Shown: one piece after another, positions 9,062 to 17,746 of the stretch
Numbering within the stretch: position 1 is the first letter of the stretch
Layout of the letters: each line of letters begins with the position of its first letter
Source: UBA7239 sp964509075
GTDB taxonomy: Bacteria > Pseudomonadota > Gammaproteobacteria > Pseudomonadales > UBA7239
Direction of reading: 5' to 3'
NCBI GenBank assembly: GCA_964509075.1
Contig: CAZDWC010000004.1
Span: forward strand, 186,001 to 250,000
Length of the DNA stretch: 64,000 bases
Made by a program: the position numbers and the translations under genes
Notes under the pieces: generated by a model
What the model saw: the letters and a program-made list of their open reading frames with translations, nothing else
Told to the model about the DNA's origin: nothing
Database searches by the model: none

Positions 9062-10468
9062 ATGAAACGCCCGCTCGCCGCACTGCTTTCCCTGTCGCTG
9101 TTGTTTGCCGCAAGTGCTGACGCACAGGACATGCCCGGTACCCAGGTAAGCCTGATCCTGTCGCGCGGCAGCCTGATCCGCCGCATAGACAATGCCGACA
9201 AATTGCCGGTAACGTTTTCGCAAATCCGCGACAACAAACTGATCGTGCCCGTTGCCGCCGGCAAACTGCTGTTGCGTTTTTCCGACAAGCGCCTGCGCTC
9301 GGCCGATGGCAACCGCGAACTGGTACTGACGGAAGACGGCGTATGGGGCTACCAGCTCGATGACAGCGGGCTGTTTGAAACCGAGAAGCGCCTGCGCCAG
9401 ATTCACGAAGACAATCGCAAACACTATGTGATGGTGAAACAGGATGTGCAGGTACACCTGCCTGACATCACCACGCCGGTGTTGTTCGGGCGCGGCGAAA
9501 TCTATGCGACACAAGCTGATGCCGCCGATGGCAGCGTGAACATTGAATTGTCGGCAGACAAACGCGCCGATATTGCCGGACTTGCGGCAGCCAACAGCGA
9601 TACCGTACCGGACACAGTGGCATTGCCTGCAGAAAAACTCGCCGCAATCGACATCGACCAGGTGTTGCCGGCGGACGTTTATTTCGGCACGCGCAAGGCG
9701 ACCAGCAAGAAAGATTACGCCAAGATTTTCGCCGCCTGGCCCAAAGCGCAACTGGACAACAAATTCTCGTCTTACAAGGAGTGCGGCACCAGCACGGAAA
9801 AAGTCACCGCCAGCTCAGACCTGCGCGGCACCAGGATTGAAACCGGCGCCACTGCCGAAGCCACCTACTTCGATTTTCTCAAGGTCTCGCTCGGCACCAG
9901 CCACGGCGAAGACGAGAAAAAATACGAAACCACCTTCCGCGAAATATCAAAACTCGATGACAAGACCGAAGTGCTGGTCAATGCACTCGCCGTCAATGAA
10001 GCGGACGAACAGCATCGCCTGCTGTTCCTGATTCGCAACCGCGATTGCAGTAACGACAAACCAGCCACCTGGTACTCGGCGCGATCCGCCAACAGCGAGC
10101 GCTACGATTTCCGTATCGACACGCTGGACGTTCCCGACTCGATCAAGGCCTTGTACAACCCGCGCAATGGTGTGATCGGTTTTCGCTGCTACGACGAATA
10201 CCTGTACACCATCGACACACTGGCCAATACGCTCGGCATGCGCGAGCAGGATCTGCAACTCGCCCTGTCACACATTGCGCAAGTGAGCGACTGGCGCAAA
10301 TTCCTGAGTTGCAGCGCGCTAACGAAAGCGGCTGCAACAACATCCCAGCCGACAATACCCACGCCGCCAGTACCAGCAGATGAAGCGGCAGCGCCGGCGG
10401 CTACACCGCCGGCGGACAATTTGCCGGCAACAGACAGCTTGCCTGCTACCTCCTCATCCCTGCAATGA
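9062..10468 (+). CDS. Exported protein of unknown function
   Basis: I do not recognise this 468-residue protein. The start at 9062 begins a clear Sec signal peptide (MKRPLAALLSLSLLFAASADA, cleavage before QD). The mature part is hydrophilic and mixed alpha/beta, with several cysteines (for example in KECGTS, NRDCS, GFRCYDEY and LSCSAL) that could form periplasmic disulfides. The last 50 residues are Ala/Pro/Thr-rich and low-complexity. It diverges from the cbrX-cbrA operon across an 88-bp gap that may hold promoters for both. Its last 15 nt overlap the end of the convergent reductase gene. A longer start at 8966 is unlikely because it would hide the signal peptide. Confidence 0.8.
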   Translation: MKRPLAALLSLSLLFAASADAQDMPGTQVSLILSRGSLIRRIDNADKLPVTFSQIRDNKLIVPVAAGKLLLRFSDKRLRSADGNRELVLTEDGVWGYQLDDSGLFETEKRLRQIHEDNRKHYVMVKQDVQVHLPDITTPVLFGRGEIYATQADAADGSVNIELSADKRADIAGLAAANSDTVPDTVALPAEKLAAIDIDQVLPADVYFGTRKATSKKDYAKIFAAWPKAQLDNKFSSYKECGTSTEKVTASSDLRGTRIETGATAEATYFDFLKVSLGTSHGEDEKKYETTFREISKLDDKTEVLVNALAVNEADEQHRLLFLIRNRDCSNDKPATWYSARSANSERYDFRIDTLDVPDSIKALYNPRNGVIGFRCYDEYLYTIDTLANTLGMREQDLQLALSHIAQVSDWRKFLSCSALTKAAATTSQPTIPTPPVPADEAAAPAATPPADNLPATDSLPATSSSLQ

Positions 10469-12406
10469 GCAGACGGCAACGACAGCGTCTTCGACAGCTT
10501 TCTTGATCAAACCAAAACCATTGCAATCGCCAATGGCTTTCACCACCGGTGCACAATCCTGCAGCTGCTCGAACAGTGATTTATTTTCCAGCAGCTGATC
10601 TGGAATGATCACCGCATCGGCTTTCACTGTGCGCGCAGTTCCACCCAGATTGATCTGCACGCCAGCGGCGGTAATCGCTTCAATCACGGCGCCGGTTGTT
10701 ACAATGACACCGGCGACATCCAGACGCTTGCTCTCTTCGCCACGACGCTTCTTGCCCACTTCATAAGCCAGTCGATTGTCGGCGCTGACCATTTTCACGC
10801 GCTTGCCGGCAAGTGCCAGATATTCGGCAATCTCGACCGACAGAATGCCGGAGCCAAGCACAGCAACCGTGCTGCCCAGATTCGCTGCCGCAAATTTCTG
10901 TGCGATTTGCTCGCGCAACGCCGCACCGCTCAGCACGCGCACTGCGCCAGCTTGTTGCTCAACTGCAGGCGTAACTGTGGCGCTGCCATTGGCAACCAGC
11001 ACCACATCCGCCGCTTGCGCACGCACAAAATCAGCCGAAGCTTCAGTATTGAGTAATACATTGATGTTCAGGCGCGATATTTCGCGCTTCAGATAATCGA
11101 GGAAGCGCTGGTTGTCGCGATGCATCACGGCAGCCAGGTTCAGCATGCCGCCGAGCTGGGAGGATTTTTCACACAGCGTGACCTGATGGCCGCGCTCGGC
11201 GGCGATACGCGAGGCTTCCATACCGGCTGGACCTGCACCAATGATCAACACCTTTTTGGCTGCTGCAGGCGCTTCCGACAACTCGAGCTCGCGGCCACAG
11301 CGTGCATTGAGTGCGCAACGCACACCGGTGCCTTGCATGATGGTGTCGACGCAATCTTCGCAACTGTTGCACGGGCGAATCGTTTCCAGCGCGCCGGCGC
11401 GCGCCTTGTTAGGCAACTCAGGATCGGCGAACAGCGCGCGGCCGATTACCACCATGTCAGCCATATCATCCTGCAGTAATTTTTCGGCAAACGTCGGTTC
11501 GCCGTTGCGGCCCACGACCATCACCGGCACATCCACCACCTGGCGAATGGCGGCAGCCATCGCCGCGTTATAGCCGCTGCGGTATTCGCTGCCGGCAATA
11601 ATCTGCGTGATGTTGTTGTCACCCACGCCACCACTGATGTGGAATGCGCTGACGCCGGCAGCCACCAGGATGGGCGCCATGCGTTGCGTGTCGTTGATCT
11701 CGCGACCGCCCGATTCACGTTCGTAACCGGAAATGCGCAGCACGATCGGAAAATCCGCGCCGCATTTGGCGCGTATATCTGCCAACACTTCCAGCAGGAA
11801 TTTCATGCGGCCTTCAAGTTTGCGGCCTGTATAAGCATCGGTGCGATGATTGCGCAGCGGCGACAGGAAAGAACCCAGCAGCATGTAACTGTGTGCCGCA
11901 TGCAACTCCACACCGTCATAACCCGCTTGTTGCGCACGCCGGCAGGCGTCGCCGTACATCGCCACATATTGCGGAATTTCTTCCAGCGCCAGTTCGCGAC
12001 ACACCTGCAATGTGGTTTGCGTGCGCACCACGGAAGGGCCGACAGGAGGAATGCGGCGATAGAATGGCGACAGCGATTCCGGGCCGGTGTGCGAAATCTG
12101 CGGGAAAATTCTGGCGCCGTGTGCGTGTACGGCGTCGACCAGTTTTTTGTGCGACTCGATCAGATGATCGGCATACAAGCCGAGCGAATGTGCCTGATAG
12201 CGGTGATCGGCATCCACCGTGCACACTTCCATGGTGATCAAACCCACGCCGCCTTTGGCGCGCTCGGCGTAATAGGCAATCTGGCGCTCCGATGGCGTTT
12301 CATCGTCGTTGGCGTAGTCCACCGTCATCGGCGCCATGACGATACGGTTTTTCAGTTCCAGAGAACCGATTTTGATGGGCTCGAATAATTTTTTCAGTGT
12401 AGTCAT
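10454..12406 (-). CDS. NADH:flavin oxidoreductase / 2,4-dienoyl-CoA reductase-like enzyme
   Basis: This 650-residue protein has the three-part layout of FadH and trimethylamine dehydrogenase relatives. An Old Yellow Enzyme FMN barrel spans about 1-350 (LFEPIKIGSLELKNRIVMAPM, GYDGVELHAAHSYMLLGSFL). A 4Fe-4S cysteine cluster follows (CNSCEDC, then GVRC). The FAD/NAD(P)-binding C-terminal region shows VLIIGAGPAGMEAS and VAVLGSGILSVEIAEYLAL. It probably reduces an activated C=C bond or demethylates a small amine. It lies downstream of adhC-fghA on the same strand, which would suit a formaldehyde-releasing activity. A GGAG site precedes the ATG. The substrate is not determinable. Confidence 0.88.
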   Translation of the reverse strand: MTTLKKLFEPIKIGSLELKNRIVMAPMTVDYANDDETPSERQIAYYAERAKGGVGLITMEVCTVDADHRYQAHSLGLYADHLIESHKKLVDAVHAHGARIFPQISHTGPESLSPFYRRIPPVGPSVVRTQTTLQVCRELALEEIPQYVAMYGDACRRAQQAGYDGVELHAAHSYMLLGSFLSPLRNHRTDAYTGRKLEGRMKFLLEVLADIRAKCGADFPIVLRISGYERESGGREINDTQRMAPILVAAGVSAFHISGGVGDNNITQIIAGSEYRSGYNAAMAAAIRQVVDVPVMVVGRNGEPTFAEKLLQDDMADMVVIGRALFADPELPNKARAGALETIRPCNSCEDCVDTIMQGTGVRCALNARCGRELELSEAPAAAKKVLIIGAGPAGMEASRIAAERGHQVTLCEKSSQLGGMLNLAAVMHRDNQRFLDYLKREISRLNINVLLNTEASADFVRAQAADVVLVANGSATVTPAVEQQAGAVRVLSGAALREQIAQKFAAANLGSTVAVLGSGILSVEIAEYLALAGKRVKMVSADNRLAYEVGKKRRGEESKRLDVAGVIVTTGAVIEAITAAGVQINLGGTARTVKADAVIIPDQLLENKSLFEQLQDCAPVVKAIGDCNGFGLIKKAVEDAVVAVCSLQG

Positions 12407-12422
12407 GGCAAGCTCCGCTCTG

Positions 12423-12478
12423 AAAAATGGGGTCAGAGTGTATTTTGCAAAGCAAAATTTAACTCTGGCCCCATTTTT
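12423..12478. repeat. Long inverted repeat, possible terminator
   Basis: Near-perfect 17-nt arms (AAAAATGGGGTCAGAGT at 12423-12439 and its complement at 12462-12478, one mismatch) enclose a second short inverted repeat, ATTTTGC/GCAAAAT. It lies between fghA and the reductase gene. The A- and T-tracts at its ends would allow termination on either strand. The GGGGTCAGAGT type is common as an interspersed proteobacterial repeat, so it may be mobile rather than purely a terminator. Confidence 0.75.
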
Positions 12479-12481
12479 CTT

Positions 12482-13324
12482 TCACTTCAGAAATTGCGCG
12501 TGATAGCGCAAATGGTTTTCAAAGAAAGTGCTGATGAAGTAGTAACTGTGATCGTAGCCTTCGCGGCGATGCAAGGTCAGTGCCACACCGGCTTTTGCGC
12601 ATGCATCTTCCAGCAATTCCGGTTTCAACTGGTTGACGAGGAAACTGTCCGCCAATCCCTGATCGACCAGTATCGGCTTGTCGAAGCCGCGCGAAGTGAT
12701 CAGTGCACAGGCATCGTGTTCCGCCCACAATGACCTGTCTGCGCCGAGATAACCGGTGAAGGCTTTTTCACCCCACGGACACTGCGTAGGCGCGACAATC
12801 GGCGCGAAGGCCGAAACAGATTTATATTGTTGCGGGTGGCGGATCGCGAGCGTCAACGCACCGTGGCCGCCCATGGAATGGCCGCTGATTGATTGCCGCG
12901 ACATATCAATTTTGTCGGCAAATTCTTTTGCGACCAACGCAGGCAACTCGCTTTGCACATAGTCGTACATGCGGTAGTGCGTACTGAATGGCGCTTGCGT
13001 GGCGTTGACGTAAAAACCGGCGCCAAGACCGAAATCCCAGGCCTTGTTTTCATCGTCGGCAACGTCATCGCCGCGCGGGCTGGTGTCCGGCGCGATGATG
13101 GCGATACCTAGTTCTGCTGCGATACGCTGCGATCCCGCCTTGGTGACGAAGTTCTGGTCGTTGCAGGTAAGGCCGGACAACCACCACAGCAGAGGCACTT
13201 TTTTTGTTGCCGCCTGAGGGGGAACATACAGAGCAAAAATCATTTCGCAATTCAGTGTTTGCGAAAAATGTTTGATGCGCAGTTGTTCGCCGTCGAAACA
13301 GCGGTTTTTTTCGATGATTTCCAT
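12482..13324 (-). CDS. fghA: S-formylglutathione hydrolase
   Basis: This 280-residue esterase-D-type alpha/beta hydrolase splits S-formylglutathione into formate and glutathione, the last step of glutathione-dependent formaldehyde detoxification in the cytoplasm. The nucleophile is in SGHSMGGHGAL, the acid in LVDQGLADSFL and the histidine in GYDHSYYF. Length is normal. It begins 2 nt after the adhC stop, so the two steps of the pathway are co-transcribed. Confidence 0.96.
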   Translation of the reverse strand: MEIIEKNRCFDGEQLRIKHFSQTLNCEMIFALYVPPQAATKKVPLLWWLSGLTCNDQNFVTKAGSQRIAAELGIAIIAPDTSPRGDDVADDENKAWDFGLGAGFYVNATQAPFSTHYRMYDYVQSELPALVAKEFADKIDMSRQSISGHSMGGHGALTLAIRHPQQYKSVSAFAPIVAPTQCPWGEKAFTGYLGADRSLWAEHDACALITSRGFDKPILVDQGLADSFLVNQLKPELLEDACAKAGVALTLHRREGYDHSYYFISTFFENHLRYHAQFLK

Positions 13325-13326
13325 AA

Positions 13327-14436
13327 TCAGTACAAAATCACCGAACGAATCGCCTTGCCTTCGTGCATCAGATCAAACGCGCGATTGATATCGTCCAGCG
13401 GCATGGTGTAAGTCACCATCTCGTCGATCTTGATCTCGCCTTTCATGTAACGTTCAACATAATCCGGCAATTGCGTGCGGCCTTTTACACCGCCAAACGC
13501 ACTGCCGCGCCACACGCGGCCTGTCACCAGCTGGAACGGACGCGTGGCAATTTCCTGTCCGGCACCGGCGACACCGATGATGACGGATTCGCCCCAGCCC
13601 TTGTGGCAGCACTCTAACGCTGAACGCATCAAACCGACATTGCCGATACATTCAAACGAGTAATCGACACCGCCGTCGGTCATGTCGACTATCACTTCCT
13701 GAATCGGGCGATCAAAGTTTTTCGGGTTGACGAAATCGGTCGCGCCCAACAGTTTCGCCATTTCAAATTTGCTTTCGTTGATGTCGATGGCAATGATGCG
13801 TGCAGCTTTCGCCATCACCGCACCTTGAATAACAGAAAGACCGATGCCGCCGAGACCGAACACGGCAACGGTGGAACCCGGTTCAACTTTTGCGGTGTTC
13901 AAAACCGCGCCGATGCCGGTGGTGATACCGCAGCCGAGCAGACACACTTTATCCAGTGGTGCAGCTTTGTTGATTTTCGCTACGGCGATTTCCGGCAACA
14001 CGGTGTACTCGGAAAATGTCGACGTGCCCATGTAGTGATAAATCGGCTTGCCGTTCTGGCTGAAACGCGAAGTGCCATCCGGCATCAAGCCTTTGCCTTG
14101 CGTGGCGCGAATCGCCTGACACAAATTGGTTTTGCCAGACAGACAGAATTTGCATTTGCCGCATTCCGGTGTGTACAGCGGAATCACATGATCACCAACA
14201 GCCACACTCGTCACACCTGCACCAACTTCCACCACCACGCCTGCGCCTTCGTGACCGAGAATGCAGGGAAACACGCCTTCGGAATCCTGACCGCTCAAGG
14301 TGTATGCGTCGGTGTGGCACACGCCGGTGGCGGTGAGTTTTACCATCACTTCGCCGGCCTGCGGGCCTTGCAGATCCACTTCTTCAATCGTGAGCGGTTT
14401 GTTGGGTGCCCAGGCGACGGCAGCGCGGGTTTTCAT
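13327..14436 (-). CDS. adhC: S-(hydroxymethyl)glutathione dehydrogenase / class III alcohol dehydrogenase
   Basis: This 369-residue zinc enzyme oxidises the formaldehyde-glutathione adduct with NAD. Catalytic zinc residues appear in GVCHTDAYTLSG and GHEGAG, and structural zinc cysteines in CGKCKFCLSGKTNLC. The NAD fold shows AVFGLGGIGLSVIQGA. Length matches FrmA/AdhC. A GGAG site 8 nt upstream supports the ATG at 14436. No FrmR-type repressor gene was seen nearby. Confidence 0.97.
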   Translation of the reverse strand: MKTRAAVAWAPNKPLTIEEVDLQGPQAGEVMVKLTATGVCHTDAYTLSGQDSEGVFPCILGHEGAGVVVEVGAGVTSVAVGDHVIPLYTPECGKCKFCLSGKTNLCQAIRATQGKGLMPDGTSRFSQNGKPIYHYMGTSTFSEYTVLPEIAVAKINKAAPLDKVCLLGCGITTGIGAVLNTAKVEPGSTVAVFGLGGIGLSVIQGAVMAKAARIIAIDINESKFEMAKLLGATDFVNPKNFDRPIQEVIVDMTDGGVDYSFECIGNVGLMRSALECCHKGWGESVIIGVAGAGQEIATRPFQLVTGRVWRGSAFGGVKGRTQLPDYVERYMKGEIKIDEMVTYTMPLDDINRAFDLMHEGKAIRSVILY

Positions 14437-14455
14437 GCGAAATTCTCCTTACTGT

Positions 14456-14517
14456 TGGGGCGGGTCTTGTGCCCGCCCGTAAATACCAAATCCGGGCAGG
14501 CACGAGGCCTGCCCCTA
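14456..14517. repeat. Paired REP-type hairpins
   Basis: Two GC-rich hairpins (GGGCGGG...CCCGCCC at about 14457-14478 and GGGCAGGC...GCCTGCCC at about 14493-14515) face each other and are near reverse complements. This is the layout of a BIME-like REP doublet. They fill the gap between the LLM-family gene and adhC on the same strand and could separate their expression. Confidence 0.7.
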
Positions 14518-14520
14518 CCA

Positions 14521-15396
14521 TTACTGGATCTTGTCCATCACGTCTTCTTTGAAACGCTTCATGCAATCAATCTTGAATTGAATGTCGGACTTGAACTTGC
14601 CGCCGTACATGAACCACGGCATGACGCAGGCTTCGGTAACGCCGTTATCGGCCAGTTTCTGGTTGCCGGCGAGATCGAACACATCAGTGGCCACAGAAAT
14701 AAATTCAAACGGTTTGTTGTCGGTGCCGTATTCCTTGCGGTATTGCGCAATTTTCTGCGCCATCTCGATGATGTGATCTGCCTTGGTGTTCGGTGAAGCA
14801 AAACCGTCGGCGATGCGCGCGGCGCGCTTCAATACGATGTCAGCCGTGCCGCCGATCACGATCGGCATCGGTTTTTTCGGTGCCGGGTTGATCGACATTT
14901 TCGGGAAGTTGGGATAGTACTTGCCGTTGTGTTCGAACATTTCACCGGTCAGTGCCTTGCGCAGGATCTCGATCATTTCTTCCGAGCGCGGGCCGCGATC
15001 ATCCCAGTTAGCGCCATTCACGGAAAAATCTTCCGGCCACGGTGACAGGCCCACGCCCAGCGTCATGCGGTCCTGACAGAAATACGCAGCAGTGCCGGCC
15101 TGCTTGGCCACCAGCATCGGCTGGCGCACCGGCAGTTTCAGCACGCTGATGAGGAAGCGGATGTTCTTGGTCAGGGCACCCATGTGCGCGATGGCACAAA
15201 ACGGATCAAGAAACGCAGTGTTGGCGTTCCAGTAACGCGCGCCACTGTCGCTGTACGGGTAGTTGACCGAGGTTTCGTCGTAGAAAAACAGGCCGTCGCC
15301 GAGGTTGACGGAGTGAAAGCCCAGCTCGTCGGCGGCAATCGCCAGTGGCACCTGGTCGTCGGCGGGGTTGAAGGTGAGTGTCAGCGAGAATTTCAT
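14521..15396 (-). CDS. LLM-class (luciferase-like) flavin-dependent oxidoreductase
   Basis: This 291-residue TIM-barrel protein belongs to the bacterial-luciferase/F420 oxidoreductase family. Recognisable blocks include DELGFHSVNLGDGLF near the N-terminus, RFLISVLKLPVRQP, MTLGVGLSPWPEDF and PIVIGGTADIVLKRAARIADGF. These enzymes oxidise or desulfonate small molecules with reduced FMN or F420. The substrate cannot be inferred. A GAGG site precedes the ATG. It is upstream of adhC-fghA on the same strand but separated by REP hairpins, so a functional link to formaldehyde metabolism is only suggestive. Confidence 0.85.
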   Translation of the reverse strand: MKFSLTLTFNPADDQVPLAIAADELGFHSVNLGDGLFFYDETSVNYPYSDSGARYWNANTAFLDPFCAIAHMGALTKNIRFLISVLKLPVRQPMLVAKQAGTAAYFCQDRMTLGVGLSPWPEDFSVNGANWDDRGPRSEEMIEILRKALTGEMFEHNGKYYPNFPKMSINPAPKKPMPIVIGGTADIVLKRAARIADGFASPNTKADHIIEMAQKIAQYRKEYGTDNKPFEFISVATDVFDLAGNQKLADNGVTEACVMPWFMYGGKFKSDIQFKIDCMKRFKEDVMDKIQ

Positions 15397-15590
15397 GGTG
15401 ATGCCCTCGAGGGAAACAGTGAACGGGATTGTCGTGTCAGTCGGCGAGCATGACTATAGCAAGCTTTGCGGCTGTTTCAATACGATGCGTTTCGTAATTG
15501 CCGCAGCAGGTCTTTGCTGGCTGCCGGGCATTTCAATGCGATGGTGGGCACAGGATAATGCCAGCCCTTGTGACAGTTCTGGAACAACCC

Positions 15591-16532
15591 ATGGCCGGCA
15601 GCAGCTTGCTTGCATTGATCGACGATATTGCCACTGTGCTCGATGACGTGGCCCTGATGACCAAGGTCGCCGCCAAGAAGACTTCTGGGGTGTTGGGTGA
15701 TGATCTGGCTCTCAATGCCAACCAGGTGGCCGGGGTACGCGCCGAGCGCGAGCTGCCGGTGGTGTGGGCAGTGGCCAAGGGCTCATTCCGCAACAAGCTG
15801 ATTCTGGTGCCGGCGGCACTGCTGGTCAGCGCCCTGCTGCCGCAGGCCATCACGCCACTATTGATGATCGGCGGCCTCTACCTCTGTTACGAAGGTGTGG
15901 AAAAGCTGGCGCACAAGCTGCTGCACAGTGACGCCGAAGCCGCGCATGAACACGAAGCCATCACTGCCGCCCTGCTGAATCCGGAAGTGGACCTGGTGGC
16001 GTTCGAACAGGAAAAAATCCAGGGCGCCATCCGCACCGATTTCATCCTCTCGGCCGAAATCATCGTCATTGCGCTGGGTACGGTGAAAGACGCGGGTTTG
16101 ATGATGCAGTCGGCCGTGGTGGCCGGCATTGCCGTGCTGATGACCGTGGGGGTTTACGGTTTTGTCGCGGCGATAGTCAAAATGGATGACGCCGGTTTGT
16201 ATCTGGTTCAACGCGCCACCGCGAATGCCGTCGGGCGCCTGCAAACCCTGGTCGGCAATGGACTGTTGCGCTTTGCGCCAGTGCTGATGAAATCGCTCTC
16301 GGTCATTGGTACGGCAGCCATGTTTCTGGTGGGCGGCGGCATTCTGCTGCACGGCCTGTCGCAGGCGCATGACTGGCAGCATCATCTGGAAGCGGCAGCG
16401 CACGCGTTGCCGTTTGCCGGAGATGTATTGGCTGCCAGTGTTTCGGCGTTGATGAGTCTGTGCGGTGGCGTGCTGGCCGGCGCGGTCGCGTTGGCTGTGG
16501 TCACTGTGTTGCAGAAACTGCGCGGGCGTTGA
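15591..16532 (+). CDS. yedI: DUF808 family inner-membrane protein (YedI-like)
   Basis: This 313-residue polytopic membrane protein starts MAGSSLLALIDDIATVLDD and contains VAAKKTSGVLGDDLALNA, the hallmark N-terminus of the DUF808/YedI family. That conservation is why 15591 is preferred over upstream starts. About six to eight hydrophobic helices follow, including KLILVPAALLVSALLP and IGTAAMFLVGGGILLHGL. The family is widespread but its function is unknown. It converges on the amrS gene with a 4-nt gap. The 194 bp before it (15397-15590) hold no other gene that I can support. Confidence 0.88.
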   Translation: MAGSSLLALIDDIATVLDDVALMTKVAAKKTSGVLGDDLALNANQVAGVRAERELPVVWAVAKGSFRNKLILVPAALLVSALLPQAITPLLMIGGLYLCYEGVEKLAHKLLHSDAEAAHEHEAITAALLNPEVDLVAFEQEKIQGAIRTDFILSAEIIVIALGTVKDAGLMMQSAVVAGIAVLMTVGVYGFVAAIVKMDDAGLYLVQRATANAVGRLQTLVGNGLLRFAPVLMKSLSVIGTAAMFLVGGGILLHGLSQAHDWQHHLEAAAHALPFAGDVLAASVSALMSLCGGVLAGAVALAVVTVLQKLRGR

Positions 16533-16536
16533 TCGG

Positions 16537-17610
16537 CTAGGGCACTATCCGTATCGGCACGCGTTGCGCGCGCCAGTCGCCTTTGCTGTTGTCGAAATGC
16601 CCGGCGATACTGCCGTTGCAATGCGCGCAGTGGCCGTCATGAATGTGATAGTCGCCGAGGCGATACCAGTCGCGTTCGATCAGTTTTTGCTGGCAGTGCG
16701 GGCACCAGGTGCTGCTGCCTTCGCTGTCGTGCACATTGCCGGTGTAAACGTAGCGCAACCCGTTTTCGCGCGCGATGTGTCGCGCCTGTTGCAGTGTTGC
16801 TGCTGGTGTGCGTGATTTGTCCTGCATTTTCCAGTCGGGATGGAAGGCGGTGAAATGCAGCGGCACATCGGCACCGAGATGGTCGTGGATCCAGCGGGTC
16901 ATCGCCTGCAATTCCTGTGCGCTGTCGTTTTCACCCGGTATCAGCAACGTGGTGATTTCCAGCCAGGTTTGCGTGTGGTGTTTGATGTATTGCAGCGTAT
17001 CCAGCACATCGTTGAGATGTGCACCACACACTTCATGGTAAAAGCGTTCGCTGAACGCTTTGAGATCGACATTGGCTGCATCCATGTATCTGAAAAATTC
17101 TGCGCGTGGTTCCGCGCATACATAACCGGCTGTCACCGCAACGCTTTTCACACCGGCTTCGCGGCATGCCTGCGCCACATCAATGGCATATTCGTGAAAA
17201 ATGACAGGATCGTTGTACGTGAATGCAATACTGCGGCTACCGCTCTGCACGCAAGCTTGCGCCAGTTGTTCAGGTAATGCGGTGGATGACAGTGTCGCGG
17301 TTTCGCGCGATTTGCTCATGTCCCAGTTCTGGCAAAACTTGCAGGCGAGATTGCAGCCCGCCGTTCCGAAAGACAGTACAGCTGTGCCAGGATAAAAATG
17401 GTTAAGCGGTTTCTTTTCGATGGGATCTACACAGAAGCCGCTGGAGCGACCGTAACTGGTCATCACCACTGCGTTGTCCCGCGCTTCACGCACAAAGCAC
17501 AAGCCCTGCTGGCCATTGTGCAGTTTGCAGTGGCGCGGGCAGAGATCGCATTGCACGCGGCCGTCAGGCAATGCGTGCCAATAGTGTGTCGGAACCGTAA
17601 AATCCTGCAT
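16537..17610 (-). CDS. amrS: AmmeMemoRadiSam system radical SAM enzyme
   Basis: This 357-residue radical S-adenosylmethionine enzyme has cluster cysteines C86, C90 and C93 (GCNLACKFCQNW). The N-terminal motif CDLCPRHC and the C-terminal pair of CxxC motifs (WCPHC, GHCAHC) could bind another metal. It is the radical SAM member of the AmmeMemoRadiSam set, whose Memo and AMMECR1 partners are encoded divergently 136 bp away. The physiological reaction is unknown. Length and the pflA-like N-terminal half are normal for the family. Confidence 0.93.
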   Translation of the reverse strand: MQDFTVPTHYWHALPDGRVQCDLCPRHCKLHNGQQGLCFVREARDNAVVMTSYGRSSGFCVDPIEKKPLNHFYPGTAVLSFGTAGCNLACKFCQNWDMSKSRETATLSSTALPEQLAQACVQSGSRSIAFTYNDPVIFHEYAIDVAQACREAGVKSVAVTAGYVCAEPRAEFFRYMDAANVDLKAFSERFYHEVCGAHLNDVLDTLQYIKHHTQTWLEITTLLIPGENDSAQELQAMTRWIHDHLGADVPLHFTAFHPDWKMQDKSRTPAATLQQARHIARENGLRYVYTGNVHDSEGSSTWCPHCQQKLIERDWYRLGDYHIHDGHCAHCNGSIAGHFDNSKGDWRAQRVPIRIVP

Positions 17611-17734
17611 GATGTCGTCGCGACTGTCGCACAGCGCACTATAGTATTGTCATCAAGATGGAGACGCCCTTGCGAAGTTCAAGTCATGGCGCCATATTGT
17701 TTACGTATTTGCGCCACACATGAACCAGTGCAAC

Positions 17735-17742
17735 GGAGGTGA
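17735..17742 (+). promoter_or_regulatory. Strong ribosome binding site for the Memo-family gene
   Basis: GGAGGTGA lies 4 nt before a GTG at 17747 when the full octamer is counted, or 7 nt from its GGAGG core. This decides for the GTG over in-frame ATGs at 17720 and 17756. Confidence 0.7.
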
Positions 17743-17746
17743 CGTC

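Noticed and set aside
8762..9751. Minus-strand frame of 329 codons over the cbrX region and exported-protein gene
   Set aside because: It covers the 5' part of a gene with a clear signal peptide and the cbrX-like ORF; composition is that of an antisense shadow.
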